Shown here: positions 28,584 to 36,300 of the stretch, piece after piece | Layout: every line of letters starts with the position of its first letter | Numbering within the stretch: the first letter of the stretch is position 1 | DNA from: Sphingomonadales bacterium | GTDB lineage: Bacteria > Pseudomonadota > Alphaproteobacteria > Sphingomonadales > Sphingomonadaceae | Direction: 5' to 3' | Length of the DNA: 60,621 nt | NCBI GenBank assembly: GCA_027490095.1 | Contig: JAIXYT010000045.1 | Coordinates: 1 to 60,621 of the forward strand | Made by a program: the position numbers and the translations under genes | The notes under the pieces: generated by a model | The model's database searches: none | Told to the model about the DNA's origin: nothing | The model's input: only the letters and a program-made list of their open reading frames with translations

Positions 28584-30569
28584 CTACAGGCCGAGCCTCA
28601 CGGACAGCCGCACCTGTCGCGGCTCGACGGGGTGGATGTGGCGGTCCTCCACGCCGCCCGCCGGCTCGCCGGGAAGCCGCGACGCATAGAAATAGCTGAT
28701 GTCGGGATCGCGCGCGTCCAGCAGGTTCAGCACGTCCAGCCCCAGCCGGAACCGGCCGCTCGTCCAGTAACCGCCAAGGTTCACCAGCGTCGTCGAATCG
28801 GATCGCACGCTGCCGTCCTCGATCAGCGGCGCCGGCCCGAAATGCCGAACCCGCGCGGTCGCCACCAGCCCCGGCGTGGCCTGCCAGCTGGCACCCACCG
28901 ACAGCACATTGCCCACCGACCCGGGAATCCGGTCGTCCGCCACCCCCTCGAACCGCGCGTCGGTCAGCGCCAGGGCGGCGTCCAGCGTCAGCGTGTCGGT
29001 CGGCCGCCAGAACAGGCTGAACTCGCCCCCGAAGCGCCGGGTCGCGTCGTTGGGCTCGGTGGTGCCCGCATCGCCCACGAACACCAGCTCGCTTTCCAGG
29101 TGCAGCCAGAAGCCGACAGCGGTCAGCGTGATCCGCTCGGCCTCGTAGCGCGCGCCCAGCTCGGCACCGCGCGCGCGGGCGAACAGGGGCACCGTCTCGG
29201 CCGGGTCGCCTGTCGCCGGGTCGATGCTGATGGCGGCACCCCGCACATCGTTGGAATGATAGCCTTCGCCGTAGTTGGCATAGAGCTCGAGCGTCGGCGC
29301 CACCTTCCAGGCAAGAGCCGCCTTCGGGGTCACGATCGCAGCCGAGCCCGAACCCGAATTGGCAGCAAGGTCCGACCGCACGTCATAGCCGATCGCATCC
29401 GCCCGCAGCCCCAGCAACAGCCGCAGCGTATCGGCCGGCCGGAACTCGGCCTCGGCAAAGGCCCCGCCGCCCCACTGGTCCACGCTGTCCTCGCGAACGG
29501 CCGCGCGCGGCACGCCGCCGGTCGCGCGATAAAGCCCCACCTTGCCGATCAGGTCGCCGCGCAGGTCGCCCCCCAGCCGAAGCGTGGTGCGCGCGTTCAG
29601 CGGCAGCCGGTGGTCGATGCTGCCGCCCACCACCCAGCGCCGATCGCGCTGGATGAACTGGTCGCCGTTCACCGGGTCCTCCAGCAGATAGGTAAAGTTC
29701 GATGTCAGGCTGAAGTTCGACCGGATCGCAAAGGCCGACCAGCGTGTCCGTTCGCCCGTGCCTTCCAGGTTCAGCGCGATCCGGGTGGAGCTGCCGCCGA
29801 GGTCCGGGTCGATGAAGCCGAACCGCCCGATCGTCCCGTCGGCAATCGCCCGCTCGGGCACCTGGTCGGTCGCGTTCCAGCGCGCGGTATAGGCCGACAG
29901 GCCGATCCGCACCGCGGGGGCCGACCATTTGACCAGGCTCTTGAATGCCTGCAGATCCTCGTCGAGGTCCCAGGGGCCGTCCGATAGCGTGCCCTCGACG
30001 ACACCCAGCAGCTCGCCATTGGCCACGGGCGTGCTGCCGCCGGCAAGGCCGCGCAGATAGCCGAACTGACCGGCCTGCACCTCGGCAAAGGGCCGCTCGA
30101 AGCGCGTCCGGGTGGAAAAGCGCAGCGTGCCTGCCGCAGCGAAGTCCCCGGTGTCGGCATAATAAGGGCCCTTGGCGAAATCGATCCGCTCCACCGCCTC
30201 CGGGATCAGGAAATTGAGATCGAGATAGCCCTGCCCATGGCCGTGGGTGCGCATGTTGACAGGCGCACCGTCCACGAAACCGGCAAGGTCGGTGCCGTGA
30301 TCCAGGTTGAACCCGCGCAGGAAGAACTGGTTCGCCTTCCCCGTGCCCGAATGCTGGGTGGCAATCAGCCCCGGCACATTCTCCGCCAGCTCCCCCACGC
30401 GCGACAGGGGGCGGTTCTCGAAATCGCGGTAGCCGACCGTTCCTTCCGAGCCCGAGGTCGCGATGCCGATCTGCTGGATCGCCCGGCCATAAACGATGAT
30501 GTCGTCGGCTGGCGGCACCTGGGCGGCAGCGGAGCCCGCAGCCAGTCCCGACAGCAGAATTGCACGCAC
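28584..30569 (-). CDS. TonB-dependent outer-membrane receptor
   Basis: A 661-residue beta-barrel importer driven by TonB. A signal peptide (RAILLSGLAAGSAAAQ) precedes a TonB-box-like DDIIVYGR. The plug domain carries NQFFLRGFNLDHGTDLAGFVDG and THGHGQGYLDLNFLIPEAVERIDFAKGPYYADTGDF motifs, and the barrel closes with LSVRLGL. The start GTG 30569 has AAGGGGG five bases upstream; GTG 30587 is an alternative, but the inverted repeat at 30582-30600 overlaps it. It lies downstream of btuD by about 90 bases, and that repeat suggests separate control. The ligand is unknown; a metal complex is a guess. Confidence 0.87.
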   Translation of the reverse strand: MRAILLSGLAAGSAAAQVPPADDIIVYGRAIQQIGIATSGSEGTVGYRDFENRPLSRVGELAENVPGLIATQHSGTGKANQFFLRGFNLDHGTDLAGFVDGAPVNMRTHGHGQGYLDLNFLIPEAVERIDFAKGPYYADTGDFAAAGTLRFSTRTRFERPFAEVQAGQFGYLRGLAGGSTPVANGELLGVVEGTLSDGPWDLDEDLQAFKSLVKWSAPAVRIGLSAYTARWNATDQVPERAIADGTIGRFGFIDPDLGGSSTRIALNLEGTGERTRWSAFAIRSNFSLTSNFTYLLEDPVNGDQFIQRDRRWVVGGSIDHRLPLNARTTLRLGGDLRGDLIGKVGLYRATGGVPRAAVREDSVDQWGGGAFAEAEFRPADTLRLLLGLRADAIGYDVRSDLAANSGSGSAAIVTPKAALAWKVAPTLELYANYGEGYHSNDVRGAAISIDPATGDPAETVPLFARARGAELGARYEAERITLTAVGFWLHLESELVFVGDAGTTEPNDATRRFGGEFSLFWRPTDTLTLDAALALTDARFEGVADDRIPGSVGNVLSVGASWQATPGLVATARVRHFGPAPLIEDGSVRSDSTTLVNLGGYWTSGRFRLGLDVLNLLDARDPDISYFYASRLPGEPAGGVEDRHIHPVEPRQVRLSVRLGL

Positions 30570-30581
30570 GGATACCCCCTT

Positions 30582-30600
30582 CGACACAATTACAGTGTCG
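30582..30600. promoter_or_regulatory. Operator-like inverted repeat before the TonB receptor
   Basis: CGACACAATTACAGTGTCG is a perfect 6-base inverted repeat (CGACAC/GTGTCG) around a 7-base AT-rich centre, 13 bases before the preferred receptor start. Size and spacing fit a dimeric repressor site, for example of a metal regulator. It could also fold as an mRNA hairpin. The rest of the 30601-30659 spacer shows nothing further. Confidence 0.4.
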
Positions 30601-30659
30601 TCCCTAGCAGATGCCCGTCGGCCGATTGGCCTTCATCAGACAATCCCGCGCAAAGCCGA

Positions 30660-31427
30660 TCACGGCGCCGGCACAACCAGCAACCCGGCCACCGGATCGT
30701 CGATAAGCTGCATCTCCAGGCCATAGGCCCGGCGGAGCAGCTCGGCTGTCAGCACCGCCCGGGGGGCCCCGGCGCCCAGCACCCGCCCTTCGGCCAGCAG
30801 CAGCAGCTGGTCGGCATGCCGGGCTGCTGCCTGCAGATCGTGCAGCACCAGCACCACGGCCGCGCCCGCGTCGGCGGCCTTGCGGAACAGCCGCAGCGCC
30901 TCCAGCGCATGGCGCGGGTCCAGGTTCGCCAGCGGCTCGTCCGCCAGCAGCACATGCGGCCGGCCGGCCAGCACGCGGGCCAGAAGCGCCCGCGCCCGCT
31001 CTCCGCCCGAAAGCCGGTCGACGGTGCGGTCCTGCAGCGCGCCGAGGTCGGCAGCGGCAATTGCATCGGCAATCGCGGCACGGTCCTCGGCCGAAAGCCC
31101 GGCAAAGGCCCCCCGGTGCGGCAGCCGCCCCAGCGCCACCAGTTCGTCCACGCGCAAATTCCAGTGCACGGCCCCGCCCTGCGGCAGATAGCCGATCGCC
31201 TGCGCCCGCGCCCGCGGCGCTAGCCCGTCCAGCGCCGCCCCGTCCAGCGCCACCCGCCCGGAAACCGGCGGCAACAGCCCGGCCAGCGCCTCCAGCAGGG
31301 TCGACTTGCCGGCCCCGTTCGGCCCCAGGATCACCGTCACCGTGCCGGGCGCGAACGCCGCAGACACGTCCGCGATCACGGCGCGCGCGCCGCGCGCCAG
31401 CGCCAGATTTTCGGCCACCAGGCTCAT
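30660..31427 (-). CDS. btuD: Cobalamin ABC transporter ATPase
   Basis: A 255-residue ABC ATPase of the FecE/BtuD class. Walker A is GPNGAGKST (from residue 35), the signature is LSGGE (138-142), Walker B is HVLLADEP and the switch His lies in VLVLHDLQAA. It has the family PQGGAVHWNLRVDELVALGR stretch as Q-loop region. The ATG overlaps the btuC stop (ATGA). The B12 assignment comes from the operon: riboswitch, btuB, btuF and btuC precede it. Confidence 0.88.
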   Translation of the reverse strand: MSLVAENLALARGARAVIADVSAAFAPGTVTVILGPNGAGKSTLLEALAGLLPPVSGRVALDGAALDGLAPRARAQAIGYLPQGGAVHWNLRVDELVALGRLPHRGAFAGLSAEDRAAIADAIAAADLGALQDRTVDRLSGGERARALLARVLAGRPHVLLADEPLANLDPRHALEALRLFRKAADAGAAVVLVLHDLQAAARHADQLLLLAEGRVLGAGAPRAVLTAELLRRAYGLEMQLIDDPVAGLLVVPAP

Positions 31428-32392
31428 GCCAGCCGCTCCCGTCCGCGCCACAGCAGCCACAGGAAGAAGGGCGCACCCACCAGCGCCATCGCAATCCCCA
31501 GCTTCAGCTCGGTCGCCCCCGGCGCCAGCCGGACCGCGGAATCCGCCACCAGAAGCAGCGCAGCCCCTCCCAGCGCCGAGGGCAGGATCAGCGCCGAGGG
31601 CCGCTCGCCCGCAAGGGGCCGCAGCAGGTGCGGCACCACCAGGCCGACGAAGCCGATCACCCCGGTCGCGGCCACGGCCGCCCCCACCCCCAGCCCGGCG
31701 CCGCCGATCACCAGCCAGCGGGTGGTGCGAAGATCGATCCCCATCGACCGCGCCGCACCCTCCCCCAGCGCCAGCGCATCGAGCGCCCGGCCCGTGCCCG
31801 CCAGCAGCAACAGCCCCAGCACCACAAAAGGTGATACACGTATCACATCACCCCACCCCCGGTCCGTCAGCGCCCCCATCAGCCAGGTCACGATCTCCTC
31901 CAGCGCAAAGGGATTGGGCGCCAGGCTGATCAGCAGCGCCGTCAGCGCGCCCGCAAGGCTCGACAGCACCACGCCCGCCAGGATGAACCCCGTCGCACTG
32001 CCGCTGCGCCCCGCCAGCAGGGCCAGCAGCCCCATCGCCGCCACCGCGCCACCCATGCCGAACGCCGAGACGACCAGCGGCGTCACCCCGAGGCCCAGGA
32101 ACAGCGCCAGCACCGCCCCGAAGGCCGCGCTCGCCGAAACCCCCAGCACCCCCGGGTCCGCCAGCGGGTTCCTGAGATAGCCCTGCATCACCGCACCCGA
32201 CGCCCCCAGCATGGCCCCGATCAGCAGCCCCAGCACGGCCCGCGGCAGCCTGAGCTCCGCCATCACCAGCGCTTCCGGCGAGCCGGCCGCCACGGCCCAG
32301 GGCGCGATCCACACCTTGCCGGCCATCAGGCTCAGCCCGAACGCGGCCGCCACCAGCGCCGCAAGCAGCAGGTTCAGCCGCACCCCGCTCAC
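31424..32392 (-). CDS. btuC: Cobalamin ABC transporter permease
   Basis: A 322-residue FecCD/BtuC-type permease with about ten membrane helices. Conserved segments include ELRLPRAVLGLLIGAMLGASGAVMQGYLRNPLADPGVLG near residue 48, WLMGALTDRGW, and GVIGFVGLVVPHLLRPLAG near the C-terminus, the loop that contacts the ATPase. The start is GTG 32392, overlapping the btuF stop (GTGA). With BtuD it moves B12 from the periplasm to the cytoplasm. Confidence 0.88.
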   Translation of the reverse strand: MSGVRLNLLLAALVAAAFGLSLMAGKVWIAPWAVAAGSPEALVMAELRLPRAVLGLLIGAMLGASGAVMQGYLRNPLADPGVLGVSASAAFGAVLALFLGLGVTPLVVSAFGMGGAVAAMGLLALLAGRSGSATGFILAGVVLSSLAGALTALLISLAPNPFALEEIVTWLMGALTDRGWGDVIRVSPFVVLGLLLLAGTGRALDALALGEGAARSMGIDLRTTRWLVIGGAGLGVGAAVAATGVIGFVGLVVPHLLRPLAGERPSALILPSALGGAALLLVADSAVRLAPGATELKLGIAMALVGAPFFLWLLWRGRERLA

Positions 32393-33201
32393 GGGAGCGA
32401 GTCCCGGATGGCAGCCAGCCGCCGCGCCGCCGGCACCAGGCTCGGCCCGCCGCAGTTCAACAGATGCCGGTCGAACGCGGCGACTTTCACCGGCCTCCGG
32501 CCGGCCTCGGTTTCAAAGGTCAGTTTCGCCACCAGCGGCGGCAACGCCTCAGGCCGGTCCGTGATCAGCAGCGCCGGCGGATCCAGCGCCAGCGCTTCCA
32601 GCCCGATCACCCCCGCCCCCGTCAGGCCCCGGTCGGCTGCAACGCTGAACAGCCCGGCATGCGCCATCAGCGCCTCCGACAGGCTGCCCGGGCCGGGCAC
32701 GAAACCCGATGCCATGCGCATCAGCGCCGGTTGTCCCGGCCCCGCACGCCGCGCCAGCGCCAGCTCCGCCTCGATCCGCCGGACCAGCACAGCCCCGCGC
32801 CCGCCCTGCCCCACCGCGTCCGCAATCACCCGCACCTGGTCGAGCGACCCTGCAATCGTCGCCGGCACACCGATCGAGACCGTCGGCACCTTCAGCCGGG
32901 CAAGCGCCGCCCGCGTCGCAAGCGGCGTGTAGGGCGTCATCAGCACCAGGTCGGGCTTCAGCGCGATCACCTCCTCGGCCGTTCCACCCTGCGCTGGAAA
33001 CCGCCGCGCCACCGAAATCGGCAGCGAGGTGGCAGCCGGGTCATGGCTCCAGTGGCTGATCGCCGCCACCTGCGCCCCGTCGGCCACCCGCACCAGCACG
33101 CTGTCGATGCAGGGGTTCATCGAAACGACCCGCATCGGCTTCGCCCCTGCCGCCACCGGCAAAAGCGAAACCAGCAGCAACAGGCGCCTACAGCTTCGCA
33201 C
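32389..33201 (-). CDS. btuF: Periplasmic cobalamin-binding protein
   Basis: A class III solute-binding protein. A hydrophobic signal sequence (RRLLLLVSLLPVAAGA) leads into KPMRVVSMNPCIDSVLVRVAD, the usual first strand of BtuF/TroA-type proteins. EEVIALKPDLVLM and a long connecting helix follow. Starts are uncertain: GTG 33201 (270 residues, used) gives a normal signal peptide and a 14-base overlap with btuB, and ATG 33237 adds 12 residues. Its place between btuB and btuC under a cobalamin riboswitch supports B12 as ligand. Confidence 0.82.
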   Translation of the reverse strand: MRSCRRLLLLVSLLPVAAGAKPMRVVSMNPCIDSVLVRVADGAQVAAISHWSHDPAATSLPISVARRFPAQGGTAEEVIALKPDLVLMTPYTPLATRAALARLKVPTVSIGVPATIAGSLDQVRVIADAVGQGGRGAVLVRRIEAELALARRAGPGQPALMRMASGFVPGPGSLSEALMAHAGLFSVAADRGLTGAGVIGLEALALDPPALLITDRPEALPPLVAKLTFETEAGRRPVKVAAFDRHLLNCGGPSLVPAARRLAAIRDSLP

Positions 33202-35056
33202 GAAGCCCCACAAAGGCCTGCCGCCCCGGCTGGCCATAGAAGCTCACCGTCTCGTAGGTCTCGTCGAACAGGTTCGTCACCCGCCCATAGAGCTCGATGC
33301 GGTCGGTCAGTTCAATGCTGCCCCGGATGTCGGCCGTCATGTAACCGGGGATGCGACGCGTGTTCGCCGCATTGTCGAAGCTGCCGGACACATGCGCCAG
33401 CGTCGCCCCCAGCGCCCAGCCACCCGGCGCCACATAATCCGCCACCAGGGCCAGGCTGTGCTCGGGCCGCCGCGCCAGGAAATTCCCCTCGTTCCGCGAC
33501 CCCTCGGTCCGGTTGCGCGCCTCGATCCAGCTGTAATTGGCCTGCACCGTCAGCCCCTCCACGGGTGCAGCCCCCAGCCCCAGCTCCAGCCCCCGGGCCT
33601 CGGTCCGGGCCACATTGTCATAGGTGCCGAACGGCCGGCCCACGCAGATCGGGCTCGTCACGCCGAAGCAGGACACGAAGTCGATCTGGTCCCTCGTCAC
33701 CCGCTGGAACCAGCTCGCAGAGGCACTCAGCCCCATGGGCAGCGAAAGGTCCGCGCCCACATCCCAGCCGGTCGCCCGCTCCGGCTCCAGGGTCGCATTG
33801 CCGAAGTCGGAAAACAGCTGGAACAGCGTCGGCGCCTTGAATCCCTGCCCCCAGCTCGCGCGCAGCCGCAGAGGCTCCACAACCTGCCACGACCCGCTCG
33901 CCGCAAGGGTCGTCGCGCCCCCGAACCGGCTGTGCTCGTCGTGCCGAATGCCGCCCTGCAGGTTCACGCCGTCGGCCGGCGCCAGCAGCGCCTGCACCCA
34001 GCCGCCCTCCAGCGTCGCCCGCGCCGTGAAGGGCTCGGGCGAAAAGCCATCCTCCGTCCTGATGCGCGAAACCTCGCGCTCCAGACCCCCGGCCAGCGTC
34101 AGCCACCCGGCCACCCGCCAGTCGGCCCGCAAGTCCAGCCGCTCCAGCCGCCCTTCCGACTCAAAGCCCGGATCAGTCCCCGGCTCGAACGTGCTGCGGT
34201 CGATGTCGGAGGCCTGCCACCCCACCCGCGCGGTCACCCGCTCACCGCGATACCCCAGCCCCACCACGCCGCTCAATTCGCGCGTGCGCTGCCGCTCGTC
34301 GGTGTCGCCGAAGGCAAAGGTCGGCGGCGCAAAGCCGTCGATCCCCACTTCAGACCGCTGGAACCGCCCGCGCAGGTCCGCGACAAGGCCCTGCGCAATC
34401 TCCACATCGGCCCGCAGGGTCCCCCCCCAGGTCTCGTAATCGTCGCGCTCGCTGTTGCCGCGCGATTCCGCAGCCGCCGAAATCCCGTCGGTCCGCTGCC
34501 AGTTGCCCCCGGCCGACAGCGCCACGGGTCCAACGCGCCCCGACACGTCCGCCCGGCCCAGGAAGCTGTCCCGCGATCCGGCCTCGGCCCGCGCATCGGC
34601 TGCAAGCGCGTCGCCAACGGGCCGCGTCTCCACCGCGATCACCCCGCCCAGCGCCTGGCTTCCCCATGCAAGGCTCTGCGGCCCGCGCAGTATCTCCACC
34701 CGGCCCACGCCAGCCGTCAGCAAATTCGCGAAATCCGCGCCGCCGCCGGGGCTCGAGGTGTCGGCCACCTTCACCCCGTCGATCACCAGCGTGGTCTGCT
34801 CGCCCTCCGCGCCGCGCAGCCGCACGGCCGTGAAGCCGCCCGGCCCCCCGTTCGCCGACACGGTCACACCCGGCTGCAGGCGCAGCACATCGAACAGCAG
34901 CGGCGATTGCAGCCGCTCCAGCTCCTCGGCCGAAATCACCGAAACCGACGCACCCAGGGCGCGCGCCGTCACCGGCGCCCGGGCCGACACCAGGATCGTT
35001 TCATCCACAGGCTGTTGGGCCGCAGCCGCGGCAAGAATCGAAAACAACAGGGACAT
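33188..35056 (-). CDS. btuB: TonB-dependent vitamin B12 receptor
   Basis: A 622-residue outer-membrane barrel. After a short signal peptide (MSLLFSILAAAAAQ), the TonB-box-like ETILVSARAP and a plug with QTTLVIDGVKVAD and RVEILRGPQSLAWGSQALGGVI appear. The barrel has BtuB-like segments such as NYSWIEARNRTEGSRNEG and ends VGLRAKL. A good Shine-Dalgarno (AAAGGAAAG) precedes the ATG. It is the first gene after the cobalamin riboswitch, so import of cobalamin or a related corrinoid is well supported. The leader between riboswitch and ATG holds a GCCGGG/CCCGGC hairpin at 35111-35131. Confidence 0.9.
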   Translation of the reverse strand: MSLLFSILAAAAAQQPVDETILVSARAPVTARALGASVSVISAEELERLQSPLLFDVLRLQPGVTVSANGGPGGFTAVRLRGAEGEQTTLVIDGVKVADTSSPGGGADFANLLTAGVGRVEILRGPQSLAWGSQALGGVIAVETRPVGDALAADARAEAGSRDSFLGRADVSGRVGPVALSAGGNWQRTDGISAAAESRGNSERDDYETWGGTLRADVEIAQGLVADLRGRFQRSEVGIDGFAPPTFAFGDTDERQRTRELSGVVGLGYRGERVTARVGWQASDIDRSTFEPGTDPGFESEGRLERLDLRADWRVAGWLTLAGGLEREVSRIRTEDGFSPEPFTARATLEGGWVQALLAPADGVNLQGGIRHDEHSRFGGATTLAASGSWQVVEPLRLRASWGQGFKAPTLFQLFSDFGNATLEPERATGWDVGADLSLPMGLSASASWFQRVTRDQIDFVSCFGVTSPICVGRPFGTYDNVARTEARGLELGLGAAPVEGLTVQANYSWIEARNRTEGSRNEGNFLARRPEHSLALVADYVAPGGWALGATLAHVSGSFDNAANTRRIPGYMTADIRGSIELTDRIELYGRVTNLFDETYETVSFYGQPGRQAFVGLRAKL

Positions 35057-35180
35057 TCACTTTCCTTTCAACACGGTCACGACAGATGTCGCCCGTGCGA
35101 AAGGCAGCGTGCCGGGGCGCAATGGCCCGGCCCGTCACCGTCTCGTATCACCCGGAGTCCCCGCCGGCCGACTGGACGAC

Positions 35181-35367
35181 CGGTGAAGGCAGGTCTCCTG
35201 GCTCCCGGGTCACCGGTCACGAAGCGCCTTCCCGCCCATCGCTGGGCAGTGGCATGTGGCTTCGCGCCTACCCGGTTACAGTTGCGGGGACAGCGCCGGA
35301 CTGGGGGGCATTCACCCCCGCACCGGCTTCCCTTTTCACCCGGATTTCACCCCGGGCACCTTCACCG
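35181..35367 (-). promoter_or_regulatory. Cobalamin riboswitch
   Basis: On the minus strand the element shows the core features of an adenosylcobalamin-type riboswitch. It has AAAAGGGAAGCCGGTG, then CCCCGCAACTGTAACC, then GAAGCCACATGCCACTG, and the B12 box AGCCAGGAGACCTGCC (35187-35203). The outer helix is clear: CGGTGAAGG (35367-35359) pairs with CCTTCACCG (35189-35181). It controls btuB and the rest of the operon, normally shutting expression when B12 is plentiful. The B12 box is intact, but the expression platform is not obvious; a hairpin at 35111-35131 is a candidate. Confidence 0.95.
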
Positions 35368-35375
35368 ATGCCGCG

Positions 35376-35405
35376 TGGCTAGCACTGCCCGCCCCGGGCT
35401 GACAA
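35376..35405 (-). promoter_or_regulatory. Promoter of the riboswitch-btu operon
   Basis: TTGTCA (35405-35400, minus strand) is followed by TAGCCA after 18 bases. The expected start, near 35369, falls just before the first base of the riboswitch outer helix. A 9-base-arm palindrome, CTGACAGCC/GGCTGTCAG at 35412-35430, lies just upstream and overlaps the SDR stop codon. Confidence 0.4.
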
Positions 35406-35426
35406 GATGGCCTGACAGCCCGGCTG

Positions 35427-36224
35427 TCAGACGAACTTGCCCGGAACGGTCGGGTGGCTGCTCGAAAGCCCCCCATCAACCGCGATCGCCTGCCCGTTCA
35501 CATAGCTCGCCGCGTCCGACGCCAGGAACACCGCCACCGCCGCCTGCTCCTCAGGGCTCGCATAGCGCCGCAGCGGGTTCAGCTGCCCAAGCCGGTCCTC
35601 CTTGCCCCGCGCCCGCGCCCCCTTGAACATCGGCGCGGTCATCCCCGTCTCGGTCAGCCCCGGGCAGATCGCATTCACCCGTACCCCCGTGCCCCCCAGC
35701 TGGTTGGCGCTCGTCTGCACCAGGTTGATCACGCCCGCCTTGCTCGCCGAATAGGGAATGCCGCCCGCGCCCGATCGGATGCCGGCAACGCTCGCGGTCG
35801 CAACGATCGCCCCGCCGCCCAAAGGCACCATCACGCGGGCCGCCTCGCGGATCGCCACGAACACGCCGATCAGGTTCACCCGCAGCACCGCCTCCCATTC
35901 GGCCACCTGCAGGTCGGCAAGCAAGGTCAGCCCGCCCGAAACCCCGGCATTGGCAAACACCGCATCCAGCCGGCCATACTCGCCGACCGCCCGGTCCACC
36001 GCGCCGGCCACAAAGCCCTCGTCCGCCGCATCCCCCACAAGCGGCACGGCGCGGCCCCCCACGGCCCCGCCCAGCGTGTCGATCGCAGCCACCGTCTGCC
36101 CAACCGCGTCCGACCAGTCGGCCGCAAGCACCGTCGCCCCCTCCCGCGCGAACTGCACCGCCGCCGCCCGCCCGATGCCCGAGGCCGCGCCCGTCACCAG
36201 CACCACCCGCCCCTGAAAGCGCAT
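35427..36224 (-). CDS. SDR family NAD(P)-dependent oxidoreductase
   Basis: A 265-residue classical short-chain dehydrogenase. The cofactor loop TGAASGIG starts near residue 11, ADWSD follows strand 2 (its Asp favours NAD), and NAG lies in VFANAGVSGG. The catalytic Ser is in VATASVAGI and Tyr/Lys in YSASKAG. The C-terminus VNGQAIAVDGGLSSSHP is typical. ATG 36224 with GGAG upstream is used; the longer frame runs over the divergent glpK promoter. The substrate is unknown and nothing nearby defines a pathway. Confidence 0.87.
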   Translation of the reverse strand: MRFQGRVVLVTGAASGIGRAAAVQFAREGATVLAADWSDAVGQTVAAIDTLGGAVGGRAVPLVGDAADEGFVAGAVDRAVGEYGRLDAVFANAGVSGGLTLLADLQVAEWEAVLRVNLIGVFVAIREAARVMVPLGGGAIVATASVAGIRSGAGGIPYSASKAGVINLVQTSANQLGGTGVRVNAICPGLTETGMTAPMFKGARARGKEDRLGQLNPLRRYASPEEQAAVAVFLASDAASYVNGQAIAVDGGLSSSHPTVPGKFV

Positions 36225-36300
36225 GTCTCTCTCCTCACCCATTTCCCCAGCCATCGTCGGGGCTTGCACGCGCGCGAACAACCCGCCAGCAATAACAGCC

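Noticed and set aside
33029-35626. 865-codon open frame on the plus strand
   Set aside because: Antisense to btuB, part of btuF and the riboswitch, with a Pro/Arg/His-rich product without motifs.
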